Assembly: GCA_002083775.1 (NCBI GenBank)
Contig: MTEI01000002.1
Coordinates: 310,001-374,000 of the forward strand
DNA length: 64,000 nucleotides
Direction of reading: 5' to 3'
DNA from: Rhodoferax ferrireducens
GTDB lineage: Bacteria; Pseudomonadota; Gammaproteobacteria; Burkholderiales; Burkholderiaceae_C
In this document: positions 34,980 to 43,864 of the stretch, piece after piece
Position numbering within the stretch: the stretch's first letter is position 1
Layout of the letters: every line of letters begins with the position of its first letter
Notes under the pieces: generated by a model
Seen by the model: only the letters and a program-made list of their open reading frames with translations
Told to the model about the DNA's origin: nothing
Databases searched by the model: none
Made by a program: the position numbers and the translations under genes

Positions 34980-35972
34980 TTACTTGGCGTCGCGAGCAGC
35001 GTCAATGGCTTTGATGACATCGGCGCCGCCAAACTTGGCGACAAAGGTCTCCCGGCCTGGCTTGGTGGCTTCCAGGAACGGGCCACCGTCAACCTTGTCG
35101 ACAACTTGCAAGCCGGCCTTCTTCAAGTCAGCAACGATCTTGGCCGTGCCGTCGTTGTTGAGCTGGCGCTGGTATTGACCGGCTTCACGGGCTGCCTCGA
35201 CCAAAGCCTTTTGATGGGCTGGCGGCAGAGCGTCGTATTTGGCCTTGTTCATGGCCAAAATCAGGGCACTGTAGGCGTGGTTGGTCAAGCTCAGGTGTTT
35301 CTGCACTTCATACAGTTTGGCCGACCACAGAACGCCAATGGGGTGCTCTTGCGCATCCACAGTCTTCATTTCCAGCGCGGTGTACAACTCGGCCAGTGGC
35401 ATCGGCACCGGGTTCGAGCCCAGCAGCTTGAAGGCTTCAATATGCGCCGGGCTACCCGTGGTGCGCATTTTCATGCCCTTCAGATCATCGGGTTTGGTGA
35501 TTGGACGCAGGTTGTTGGTCATGTTGCGCCAGCCGTTGTCCCAGAACGCCAGGCCCTTCATGCCGAAAGCGTCCAGCTTGTCAAGCATGTCTTGGCCCAC
35601 TTTGCCGTCCAGAACCCGGTAAGCGTGTGCGGTGTCCTTGAACATGAAGGGAATGTCGAAAATCCCCAGCAACGGCACCATGCCGCCGTAATTGGCCGAG
35701 CCGGAAATGGCCATGTCGATGGTGCCACCACGTACACCGGCAATCGCCGCCTGGAACGCACCGAGCGAACTGTCGGCAAAAATCTTGATGTCCAGCGCGC
35801 CATTGGTCTTGGCCTTGAGCAACTCATTGAAGCGCTGACCGGCAATCGACTGGGTATCGGTGCGGGGTGCCTCTGACGCAAAGCGCAACGTGTCGGCGCT
35901 GACTGTGCCCACTGCCCCGGCGATCAGACCCACTGCCAACAGCGATGCAAACAAACCATTTTTCAACTTCAT
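34980..35972 (-). CDS. TRAP transporter solute-binding protein (DctP family, YiaO-like)
   Basis: 330 residues with a signal peptide (to about ...GAVGTVSA-DTLRF). The DctP fold is shown by LRFASEAPRTDTQSIAGQRF, LAFWDNGWRNMTNN and MKMRTTGSPAHIEAFKLLG with the carboxylate-binding arginine, and by PLAELYTALEMKTVDAQEHP. It delivers an acidic sugar to the DctQM membrane proteins encoded just upstream. Substrate type inferred from the catabolic genes around it: a hexonate, hexuronate or keto-gulonate. Confidence 0.93.
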   Translation of the reverse strand: MKLKNGLFASLLAVGLIAGAVGTVSADTLRFASEAPRTDTQSIAGQRFNELLKAKTNGALDIKIFADSSLGAFQAAIAGVRGGTIDMAISGSANYGGMVPLLGIFDIPFMFKDTAHAYRVLDGKVGQDMLDKLDAFGMKGLAFWDNGWRNMTNNLRPITKPDDLKGMKMRTTGSPAHIEAFKLLGSNPVPMPLAELYTALEMKTVDAQEHPIGVLWSAKLYEVQKHLSLTNHAYSALILAMNKAKYDALPPAHQKALVEAAREAGQYQRQLNNDGTAKIVADLKKAGLQVVDKVDGGPFLEATKPGRETFVAKFGGADVIKAIDAARDAK

Positions 35973-36076
35973 TTCACTTCTCCTCGATTAAAGAAACAAC
36001 AAGGTGCAAACACATCCAGTCGCAAGGCATCAGGCGCCAGCGCCGATACCTCACGAAAAGATTCAGAAAACCCGGC

Positions 36077-37354
36077 TCATGAAATCCATTTGAGCGGGGC
36101 CAGAATGAGGGCCGGGAACAGGGTGAACAACAGCAGCAAGCTGAGCATGGCCGCCAGATACGGCAACACCCCCCTGACACATTGCTCAAACGGCAACTTC
36201 GAAACGCCAGTAATCACGTTCAAGACATTGCCCACCGGTGGTGTGATCAGACCAATCGAGCAGTTCAGGATGAACAGCACGCCGAAATAAACCGGGTCGA
36301 TGCCGGCTTCCTTGACCAGTGGCATCAGCACCGGCACCAGAATCAGCACCGTGGGCGTCAGGTCCATCACCATCCCAACGATCATGATGAAAAGCATGAT
36401 GGCCAGCAGCAGCGTGGTGGGTGAATCCACCAGCGGTTGCATCAGGTCCACCACCATCAGTGGCACCTCTGCAATGGTGATCAGGAAGGCCGACACCGCA
36501 GAGGCCGCCACCAGCAGCATCACGATGGCGGTGGTTTCAGCTGCTGCAAACAGCACCTCAAACAGGTCACGCACCTTCATTTCCCGGTACACAAACAGGG
36601 CCACAAACAGTGAGTAGACGGCCGCTACCGCTCCGGCTTCCGTGGGCGTGAAGACGCCGCTGCGAAAGCCACCAACGATGATGACCGGCAACAGCAAGGC
36701 CCATGAGCCTTCTTTCACCGACTGCCAGATCTCCTGCTTGGTGGCTTTTTCGGCCATGACCATGTTGGCTTTGCTGGACCGCCACCACCAGACCAAAGCG
36801 AGCGCCATACCCATCATGATGCCGGGCGCGATACCGGCCAGAAACAGTTTGGAAATGGACACCCCGCTGGCCACGCCAAAGATAATGAAAGGAATGGATG
36901 GCGGAATGATGGGTGCGATGATGCCGCCTGTGGCGATCAGGCCGGCGGAGTCACCCGGCTCATACCCAGCCTTCCTCATCATCGGCAACAAGACCATGCC
37001 CAGGGCTGCGGTGTCGGCCGCGGCCGAACCCGACAGGCTGGCCATCAACACCGAGGCAATGATGGCTACGTAGCCCAGACCACCTTTTTTGTGGCCAACC
37101 AGTTTCAGCGGCAAGTCAACAATGCGTTTGGAGATGCCGCCGGCGTTCATCAACTCGCCTGCCAGCACAAAAAACGGAATCGCCAGCAGCGGGAAACTGT
37201 CGGCACCCGTGATCAGATACTGCGTCATGATCTGAAAGTCGACCATGTCCAGCTGGAACATCAGCGCCAGGCCACATAAGAGCAGCGAAAACGCGACTGG
37301 AATGCCCAAAAAAATGCAGCCAAGCAGCGTGCCCAAAAAGATGGCGATAGTCAT
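36077..37354 (-). CDS. TRAP transporter large permease (DctM family, YiaN-like)
   Basis: 425 residues, about 12 hydrophobic segments. Typical DctM stretches are PFFVLAGELMNAGGISKRIV, SLSGSAAADTAALG, GIIAPIIPPSIPFIIFG and LITPPVGNVLNVI. It is the ion-coupled (Na+) translocation subunit. The start at 37354 overlaps the dctQ stop as ATGA (37351-37354), so translation is coupled. A longer upstream frame overlaps dctQ and is not used. The binding-protein gene follows after ~104 bp. Confidence 0.93.
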   Translation of the reverse strand: MTIAIFLGTLLGCIFLGIPVAFSLLLCGLALMFQLDMVDFQIMTQYLITGADSFPLLAIPFFVLAGELMNAGGISKRIVDLPLKLVGHKKGGLGYVAIIASVLMASLSGSAAADTAALGMVLLPMMRKAGYEPGDSAGLIATGGIIAPIIPPSIPFIIFGVASGVSISKLFLAGIAPGIMMGMALALVWWWRSSKANMVMAEKATKQEIWQSVKEGSWALLLPVIIVGGFRSGVFTPTEAGAVAAVYSLFVALFVYREMKVRDLFEVLFAAAETTAIVMLLVAASAVSAFLITIAEVPLMVVDLMQPLVDSPTTLLLAIMLFIMIVGMVMDLTPTVLILVPVLMPLVKEAGIDPVYFGVLFILNCSIGLITPPVGNVLNVITGVSKLPFEQCVRGVLPYLAAMLSLLLLFTLFPALILAPLKWIS

Positions 37355-37839
37355 TGGGATGCTCCTTGGCCGGAATGAGCAATCTGGCGCCACAAACGCA
37401 GCAGCAGCAGGGCGCCGACGATGACGCTGAATGGCACACTGGCAAAGTACAGCGTCGCCACCGGCAGGTCGCTGATGGGCAGATAGTTACTCATGTTGGA
37501 TTTGGTCAGTTGCCAGCCGCCGATGAGGATCAGGATGCAACAGGCCAGCATGGCCAGATTGCTGAGGATCCCGACAACGTGCTGAAGCTTTGGCGACATC
37601 AGGCGCAGAAAGCTGTCAACCCGAACGTGCCGGTTGCGGATGAACGCCGAAATGCCACCCAGGAAGGTCAACCAGACAAACAGATAACGCCCGATTTCTT
37701 CGGTAATGCTCAGGTTTGAATTAAAACCATAGCGCAGTACAACATTCAGGAACACCAGCGTCGTCATGGAGCCGATGATCAGAACCATCAGCCATCGCAA
37801 CAGGCGCTCCGCTGGATTTGCTTTGGACAATTCAGACAT
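37351..37839 (-). CDS. TRAP transporter small permease (DctQ family, YiaM-like)
   Basis: 162 residues with four membrane segments: LMVLIIGSMTTLVFLNVVLR, YLFVWLTFLGGISAFI, VVGILSNLAMLACCILIL and LYFASVPFSVIVGALLLL. The family hallmark is NLSITEEIGRYLFVWLTFLG between segments 1 and 2. It forms a tight complex with the DctM subunit. Its stop overlaps the dctM start by 4 bp and it begins 83 bp after the SDR gene. Order Q, M, P is that of many TRAP operons. Confidence 0.92.
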   Translation of the reverse strand: MSELSKANPAERLLRWLMVLIIGSMTTLVFLNVVLRYGFNSNLSITEEIGRYLFVWLTFLGGISAFIRNRHVRVDSFLRLMSPKLQHVVGILSNLAMLACCILILIGGWQLTKSNMSNYLPISDLPVATLYFASVPFSVIVGALLLLRLWRQIAHSGQGASQ

Positions 37840-37922
37840 ATTTCCAACTCTCCTAGTTTTTTGTACGAATGGCGATCAAAAACCGTTCTGGTGCATTCGG
37901 GACAGTGCGGCGGGCTGGTTCG

Positions 37923-38678
37923 CTAGCGGCCCATCCAGCCACCATCCACGGTGAGGATGGTGCCGTTGACATAGTCGGACGCGTTGGAGGCCAGGTACAC
38001 GGCAGCACCCACCATGTCCTCGGGGCGGCCCCAGCGCGCCGCTGGAATACGCTCCAGAATCTGACGGCTGCGGTTGGCGTCTGCCAGCAGCGCGGTGTTC
38101 ATGTCGGTGTCCATGTAACCCGGTGCAATGCCGTTGACGTTCACACCCTGACTGGCCCATTCGTTGGACAGCGACTTGGTGAACTGCGCCACCGCCCCTT
38201 TGCTGGCCGCATAAGCCGGCACAGTCAACCCGCCCTGGAACGACAGCAGCGAGGCGATGTTGATGATCTTGCCCTTGCCCTGCGCCAGCATGAGTTTGCC
38301 GACTTCCTGGCACATGAAAAACACCGCACTCATGTTGACGCCAACAACATAGTCCCAGTCCTGGCGCGGAAACTCGGCGGCCTTGTGGCGGCTCTGCACG
38401 CCCGCGTTGTTGACCAGGATGTCGATGCGGTCGAAGTCGGCCTTGACCTGTGCCACCAGGCCGGCAATGCCGTCGATGTTGGCCAGATCGAAGGCGTAAA
38501 ACTGGGCGCGTTGGCCGGTTGCAGTGATCTGGTCGAGCACATCCTGATCATGATGGCGTCCGACCACAGCCACATCGGCACCCGCTTGGGCCAGGCCAAC
38601 GGCCATGGCTTTTCCGAGCCCGCGACTGGCGCCGGTGAAGAGGGCCACCTTGCCCTTGAGGCTGAAGATATCCAGCAT
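37923..38678 (-). CDS. Short-chain dehydrogenase, KduD-like
   Basis: 251-residue classical SDR. TGASRGLGKAMAVGLAQAG is the NAD(P) site, NNAG the stabilising motif, with the catalytic Ser in IASLLSFQGG and Y-x3-K in YAASKG. The sequence follows E. coli KduD closely (GKIINIASLLSFQGGLTVP, IAPGYMDTDMNTALLAD, RIPAARWGRPEDMVGA, SDYVNGTILTVDGGWMGR), which interconverts 5-dehydro-4-deoxy-glucuronate and 3-deoxy-glycero-2,5-hexodiulosonate. Gluconate 5-dehydrogenases are close relatives, so the substrate could instead be 5-ketogluconate, the product expected from the idonate dehydrogenase in the same operon. Confidence 0.88.
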   Translation of the reverse strand: MLDIFSLKGKVALFTGASRGLGKAMAVGLAQAGADVAVVGRHHDQDVLDQITATGQRAQFYAFDLANIDGIAGLVAQVKADFDRIDILVNNAGVQSRHKAAEFPRQDWDYVVGVNMSAVFFMCQEVGKLMLAQGKGKIINIASLLSFQGGLTVPAYAASKGAVAQFTKSLSNEWASQGVNVNGIAPGYMDTDMNTALLADANRSRQILERIPAARWGRPEDMVGAAVYLASNASDYVNGTILTVDGGWMGR

Positions 38679-38717
38679 GTCTGCTCCTTCGGATGAATTT
38701 GGCGATGCGGGTTGTGT

Positions 38718-39734
38718 TCAGGCCTGCGCCTCAAGCTCGAACAGCATCTTGATGGCGTCGGTGTTGCCTGACAGCAGGTTGCGGAACTGCTCCGGCGCCT
38801 CTTCTGGGGGGGCCACGGTAAGCAGACGCTCAAAGTTGACGCGACCACTTTGCAGGATGGCGATGGCCACTTCAAAGTCGCGCCGCTCATACACGCGGGT
38901 GCCAACCAGAGTGAGTTCCTTGAATTCGACTTTGAGCAGGTCCACTTCCGGCGGCTTTTTGTAGGAACCAACCACCACGCTGGTGCCTTGCACTCGCAAC
39001 ACGTCCAGAATGGTGGTGTGTACGCTGGGGTGTGCGGCACAGTCAAACGTCAGGTCGGCATTGCGACCGTTGGTCTCTTCGAGCACTCTGGCCCGGATGT
39101 CGTCCTTGGTCGCATCAACGGTGATGAAACCGAGTTCTTTCGCCACTTTCAGGCGGTTCGGGTTGGCTTCGATCACCATGACCTTGGAGGCACCAAAGTA
39201 CTGCAGGCAACCCGCCACGCACAGGCCAATGGGGCCTGCGCCATACACCACGGCGCTGTCGCCGGGTTTGTAACCCGAACGGCCCACAGCGTGCACACCC
39301 ACCGCCACGGGTTCAATGAAGGCCGCGAGCTTGAGCGAGAAGCCCACCGGGATGGGCATCACCTTGTCTTCAGGCACCTTGACAAATTCGGCCATGCCGC
39401 CGTCAAAGTCGATGCCAATCAGTCGCAGGGTGTTGCAGACGTGGGCGTAGCCGTTTTTGCACGGTGCGCAAGTGCCGCAACTCACCAGCGGGTAAACCGT
39501 GACCGGAGTGCCAGGTGCCAGGGTGCTGTGACCCTTGACGATGGTGCCGGAGAATTCGTGGCCCATGACCAGCGGGGCCTTGGCACGCGGGTGCGCACCT
39601 TGGTAGATGATCATGTCCGAGCCGCAAACCCCGGCATAGGCCACTTTGATCAGGACTTCGCCCGCGCCAAGTTCAGGTACGCCCTTGTCGGCGACTTCCA
39701 CCTGCTGTGTGGCCTTGTATTGAATGCTCTTCAT
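38718..39734 (-). CDS. Zinc-dependent alcohol dehydrogenase (polyol/aldonate type)
   Basis: 338 residues. Catalytic zinc: AGVCGSDMIIYQGAHPR and MGHEFSGTIV. Structural-zinc cysteines: SCGTCAPCKNGYAHVCN. NAD fold: YGAGPIGLCVAGCLQYFGA. It differs clearly from the idonate dehydrogenase in the same operon and resembles the galactitol-1-phosphate, sorbitol and L-threonine dehydrogenase branch. It probably acts on a secondary hydroxyl of the same sugar acid. ATG at 39734 used; the codon before it is GTG. Eleven bp separate its start from the preceding gene's stop. Confidence 0.88.
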   Translation of the reverse strand: MKSIQYKATQQVEVADKGVPELGAGEVLIKVAYAGVCGSDMIIYQGAHPRAKAPLVMGHEFSGTIVKGHSTLAPGTPVTVYPLVSCGTCAPCKNGYAHVCNTLRLIGIDFDGGMAEFVKVPEDKVMPIPVGFSLKLAAFIEPVAVGVHAVGRSGYKPGDSAVVYGAGPIGLCVAGCLQYFGASKVMVIEANPNRLKVAKELGFITVDATKDDIRARVLEETNGRNADLTFDCAAHPSVHTTILDVLRVQGTSVVVGSYKKPPEVDLLKVEFKELTLVGTRVYERRDFEVAIAILQSGRVNFERLLTVAPPEEAPEQFRNLLSGNTDAIKMLFELEAQA

Positions 39735-39745
39735 CACATCACTCC

Positions 39746-40753
39746 TTAGAATTTGTTGACTTGGTACAGCGGGGCTTCACCGCGCAAGACGCGGCGGGTC
39801 TCTTCGGCCGCCTTGCGTTTAAGTTCCTGTGCCGACTCTTCCGAGTGCCAGGCCATGTGCGGAGAAACCAGGAAATTTTCATGTTTGAACAGTGGATGCA
39901 CGGCAGAGCCTGGCTCCGAGCTGAGCACATCCAGCGCTGCGCCGGCGAGCAGCTTGGCCTCCAGCATGCTGTTGAGCGCCGCCTCGTCCACGATGGAACC
40001 ACGCGCCGTATTGATCAGATACGCCGTCGGCTTCATCAGGCGCAGTCGGGTCTCATCGAGCACATAGCGCGTGCTGTCGTTGAGCGGGCAGTGCACCGAC
40101 ACCACATCAGAGCGTTGCAGCAAGTCCTCAAGACTGACAAATTCGACGTAATCAGCGCAACTCTTTGGGTCGACAAAAGGGTCATGCGCCAGCACTTTCA
40201 TGCCCAGCGCATGCGTCTTGTGCGCCATGGCGCTGCCAATGCGACCAATGCCCAGGATGCCAATCGACAGGGTCTCATGCCGGTGAATGGGGCGCATCAG
40301 CCGAAAATCCCACTGCCCGTTTTTCACCCGTGAACTGGCGTAGGCAATCTTGCGGGTCAGGCACAGCATCATGGCCAGGGCATGGTCAGAGACTTCCTGG
40401 GTGCCGTAATCCGGCACATTGCTGACGACGATGCCCAACTCAGCCGCAGCGGCCAGGTCCACCGTGTCGACGCCGACCCCGTACCGGACAATCACCTTGC
40501 AGTGGGGCAGTTGCGCCATGACACGTCGCGTCATGGGCGCGTACATGATGAGCAGGCCTGCGCTGTTGGCGCAATGGGCAATCACTTCGTCCTCAGTCTT
40601 GCAGTGCAACCAGGGAACATCCGGGCACAGGTCTGCAAGCACGGCTCGTTCGATGTCTACCGAGGCGTGATCGCAATCAACGATGGTCACGTGAGCTTGG
40701 TTGCTGCTAAGGGTATCGCCCGCAGCGTCGGATGTCGGTTCAATGCCCAGCAT
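39746..40753 (-). CDS. D-isomer specific 2-hydroxyacid dehydrogenase
   Basis: 335 residues in the CtBP/phosphoglycerate dehydrogenase family. The NAD motif is IGILGIGRIGSAMAHK; the catalytic Arg, Glu and His are in NTARGSIVDEAAL, in the DVLSSEPG segment and in SPHMAWHSEES. It probably reduces a 2-keto acid (hydroxypyruvate- or ketogluconate-like) with NAD(P)H. Such enzymes occur in ketogluconate and glyoxylate metabolism. It lies between the Ldh_2 and zinc dehydrogenase genes in the operon. The exact substrate cannot be read from sequence. Confidence 0.9.
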   Translation of the reverse strand: MLGIEPTSDAAGDTLSSNQAHVTIVDCDHASVDIERAVLADLCPDVPWLHCKTEDEVIAHCANSAGLLIMYAPMTRRVMAQLPHCKVIVRYGVGVDTVDLAAAAELGIVVSNVPDYGTQEVSDHALAMMLCLTRKIAYASSRVKNGQWDFRLMRPIHRHETLSIGILGIGRIGSAMAHKTHALGMKVLAHDPFVDPKSCADYVEFVSLEDLLQRSDVVSVHCPLNDSTRYVLDETRLRLMKPTAYLINTARGSIVDEAALNSMLEAKLLAGAALDVLSSEPGSAVHPLFKHENFLVSPHMAWHSEESAQELKRKAAEETRRVLRGEAPLYQVNKF

Positions 40754-40804
40754 GGTTCACCATCGTTTCCCTCATCATTGAGATGCCAGCATTTGTGACC
40801 ACGA

Positions 40805-41866
40805 TCAGGCGGCCAACAGTGGTGCCACGCCCAGTGTTTCAGCGCATGCGGCAAGCTTGCCCAGCGTGGCCTCGCTCAACCGGATGCCTTCACTTTGAGC
40901 GCGTGCAATGTTGCGGGCGGCCTGATCACCTGGCAGGCGAACCATGCCACCGTCTTTGGCTGGGCTGCTGGCACGGCAAGCATCACCAATGAAATCCATT
41001 TGAGACAAAAAGCTGTCGGTGCCGGCAAACGCTTGCGGGTCCAGCACCTGCAGAAAAACGTTGCCACCCCAGCGATTCGGGGCATCCAGGCGGCCTTGGC
41101 CGGACAAGCCCTGCGTCAATGCCTCCACCATCAGCGCCAGGCCAAAGCCTTTGTGCCCGTATTCGGCACCGCCGAGCAACATCAGCGAACCGCGCGGCGT
41201 GGTTTGTTCCAGCACCCGCGGATCAGTCGTCGGGTTGCCCTGGTTGTCCATCAGCCAGGGATAGTCAAACTCCACGCCAGCAGCGGCTTTGGTTCTGGCC
41301 ATCGAGACGGTGGTGATGGAGGCTGAAATATCCACCAGCACCGGCCCTTGGGTACCCGGGTAACCAATGGCGAATGGGTTGGGCGTCATCACCGGGTCGC
41401 GTCCGCCAAAGGGCGCCACGAATTTGCCGCTGGGGTCCGATGTGGCCAAAATGGCCACGTAACCCTTGTCAGTGGCTTGTTTGACCAGCGCCGCCAGGCA
41501 AGCGATGTGGTGGCTGCGCCGGATGGCAAAGGTGACGACGCCAAGCTCTGGCACGCGTTCAAACGCCAGGTTCAATGCCTTGTCCACCAGCCAGAGCCCA
41601 GGCAGGTAGTGGCCGTCCCAGACGATGGTGGCGCCGGTGTCTTTCACCATCTCGGGCTCACCATCTTTTGCCATGAGGTTGTTGCGAAGCTGGTCAAGGT
41701 AGAGGGGAATCAGCGCCACACCGTGGGTATGGCGCTGCATCATGTCGGTCAGCACCAGGAGCCGCGCCACAGTGGCCGCTTTGGCATCTGACACCCCCGC
41801 TGTTGACAGCAGGTCTTGCGCAAATCGCGTCAGTGCAGGTGCAGAAACCGCAGTATGGGTGTTCAT
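40805..41866 (-). CDS. Ldh family oxidoreductase (malate/L-lactate dehydrogenase-like)
   Basis: 353 residues, second Ldh_2-family enzyme of the operon, only distantly like the YiaK-type copy. Landmarks: QRHTHGVALIPLYLDQLR (His of the SHGxxR-type site), IRRSHHIACLAALVKQATDK, PFGGRDPVMTPNPFAIGYPG, GGAEYGHKGFGLALMVEALT and NIARAQSEGIRLSEATLGKL. The family reduces 2-keto acids or oxidises 2-hydroxy acids with NAD(P). It is the first gene of the operon, ~350 bp from the divergent GntR gene, so its upstream region holds the operon promoter and operators. Confidence 0.9.
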   Translation of the reverse strand: MNTHTAVSAPALTRFAQDLLSTAGVSDAKAATVARLLVLTDMMQRHTHGVALIPLYLDQLRNNLMAKDGEPEMVKDTGATIVWDGHYLPGLWLVDKALNLAFERVPELGVVTFAIRRSHHIACLAALVKQATDKGYVAILATSDPSGKFVAPFGGRDPVMTPNPFAIGYPGTQGPVLVDISASITTVSMARTKAAAGVEFDYPWLMDNQGNPTTDPRVLEQTTPRGSLMLLGGAEYGHKGFGLALMVEALTQGLSGQGRLDAPNRWGGNVFLQVLDPQAFAGTDSFLSQMDFIGDACRASSPAKDGGMVRLPGDQAARNIARAQSEGIRLSEATLGKLAACAETLGVAPLLAA

Positions 41867-41950
41867 GGTGTTCCAACTTCAATAGGCGCCAGCGTCTTGT
41901 CAAGGCCACCTGGGAGAGTGCAGCGCAACCTTACGGGCGGGACACAGAAA

Positions 41951-42035
41951 AGTATACGACTGGTTTCCACTAATGGTCTAGTGGTAAACCATTAGAGGGC
42001 TGTTTGGTGTACCAAATAAACTATTGGTTAGACCA
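41951..42035. promoter_or_regulatory. Operator/promoter region of the acid-sugar operon (three TGGT/ACCA palindromes)
   Basis: Three inverted repeats of TGGT..ACCA lie in 65 bp: CTAATGGT/ACCATTAG at 41970-41995, the near-perfect TTTGGT-GT-ACCAAA at 42003-42016, and TGGT-TAG-ACCA at 42025-42035. The middle one matches the known UxuR/ExuR box (TTGGTATACCAA). On the minus strand, TATACT (complement of 41951-41956) is a good -10 for the operon, and the first palindrome covers its -35. A TTGACT near 42054 is a possible -35 for the GntR gene. Binding by the adjacent FCD-type GntR protein is the obvious inference. Confidence 0.75.
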
Positions 42036-42217
42036 GTTGAGTCAAAAATACCGTTGACTTTGGCAAAATACGAGTCAAAACACAGCTTTGTGAGGGGCAT
42101 CGGAGGCGGTTGATGTCTTGAATGCCACTCACCCAAAGGGCTTTCTTGCAGGACTGCTAATATTCTGAAGGCCTCAGGCGTTCGCTCTGCGTGGTCATTA
42201 CTTGGATAGGCATACAT

Positions 42218-42958
42218 ATGAGGCTGGAAACATTAGCACCCGAAGTGCAAGGGGCCGAACTTGTTGAGGACGCGAACGTTGATCGTCCCTACCTGCGACT
42301 TGCCAGGCAAATTGGCGAGATGCTGGCGCAGGGCGGGCTCAAGGCCGGCGACCGGCTTCCGTCCGAGCGCGCCCTGGCTGACCAGTTTGAAGTCAGCCGA
42401 ACCTCGGTGCGCGAGGCGATCATCGCCATGGAGTTGCAGGGCACAGTGGAGGTGCGGGGCGGCTCCGGGGCGTATCTGGTCCAACCACCTTTGCGTGCCT
42501 TCGGCACATCCGCATTCATGCCAGAGGCTGGGCCTGGCCCGTTCGAGTTGTTAAGGGCGCGCAGTCTGATCGAGTCTGAAATCGCCGCCGTGGCCGCAGA
42601 GAACCGCAAAGACAGCGACCTTGACGAGATTTTTGAAGCCTTGGCCGACATGCGCCTGTATGTCGGCGACAAAGCAGCGAACATTGCCGCAGACAGGCGT
42701 TTTCATCTGGGTATTGCCAAATCCACCGGCAACAGCGTCTTGCTCCAGATGGTCACCGCCATGTGGAACCAGGCCAAAAGTCCCGTGTGGGCCAAAATGG
42801 ATCAGCATTTCCACACGGTGGCGCTGCGCGAGTCCTTTCATCAAGAGCATCAGCAAGTGTTTGATGCCTTGCTGGCGCGCGACCCCGGCGCAGCGCGAGC
42901 CGCAATGCGCTCGCACCTTGAGCGTGTCATCAAAGAGTTTTCTCAGGCCTGGCGCTAG
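42218..42958 (+). CDS. GntR-family regulator, FadR/FCD type (UxuR/ExuR-like)
   Basis: 246 residues. The winged helix is at ~25-95: LRLARQIGEMLAQGGLKAGD, LPSERALADQFEVSRTSVRE, AIIAMELQGTVEVRGGSGAY. The C-terminal all-helical FCD domain (~100-235) has the metal-binding D and three His in ADRRFHLGIAKSTGN, ESFHQEHQQVFDALLAR and AMRSHLERV. FCD regulators respond to acidic sugars or other carboxylates and usually repress. It is divergent from the catabolic operon and the intergenic TGGT/ACCA palindromes are of the kind its closest relatives UxuR and ExuR bind. Start ATG at 42218. Confidence 0.93.
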   Translation: MRLETLAPEVQGAELVEDANVDRPYLRLARQIGEMLAQGGLKAGDRLPSERALADQFEVSRTSVREAIIAMELQGTVEVRGGSGAYLVQPPLRAFGTSAFMPEAGPGPFELLRARSLIESEIAAVAAENRKDSDLDEIFEALADMRLYVGDKAANIAADRRFHLGIAKSTGNSVLLQMVTAMWNQAKSPVWAKMDQHFHTVALRESFHQEHQQVFDALLARDPGAARAAMRSHLERVIKEFSQAWR

Positions 42959-43032
42959 AAGCCTGAAAAGTGCCGCTAGCCTTTTAACCAGATTGACTGG
43001 ACAGCCATCCCGGTGCATGAAAAGCGGCGGTC

Positions 43033-43053
43033 ATTGCGGGCTTGACCCGCAAT
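43033..43053. repeat. Intergenic hairpin ATTGCGGG-CTTGA-CCCGCAAT
   Basis: Perfect 8-base arms; same theme as the hairpin at 2981-3002. It lies between the convergent GntR and adk genes, next to a second hairpin (43076-43092). Confidence 0.75.
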
Positions 43054-43075
43054 CCATGGCTCCAAGGTCATGGAT

Positions 43076-43100
43076 CCCGGGTCAAACCCGGGTGTTTCTT
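43076..43100 (+). terminator. Terminator candidate after the GntR gene
   Basis: CCCGGG-TCAAA-CCCGGG stem followed by TGTTTCTT. A six-pair GC stem with a short T-rich tail, between convergent genes. The T tract is weak, so efficiency is doubtful. Confidence 0.5.
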
Positions 43101-43117
43101 GAGAGCCGGGACTTGCT

Positions 43118-43807
<690 letters not shown>

Positions 43808-43864
43808 TCAGCTCTTGAGAATATCACGGGCGGGCTGTGTCACGGCTTACATCAGGCGGCCAAA

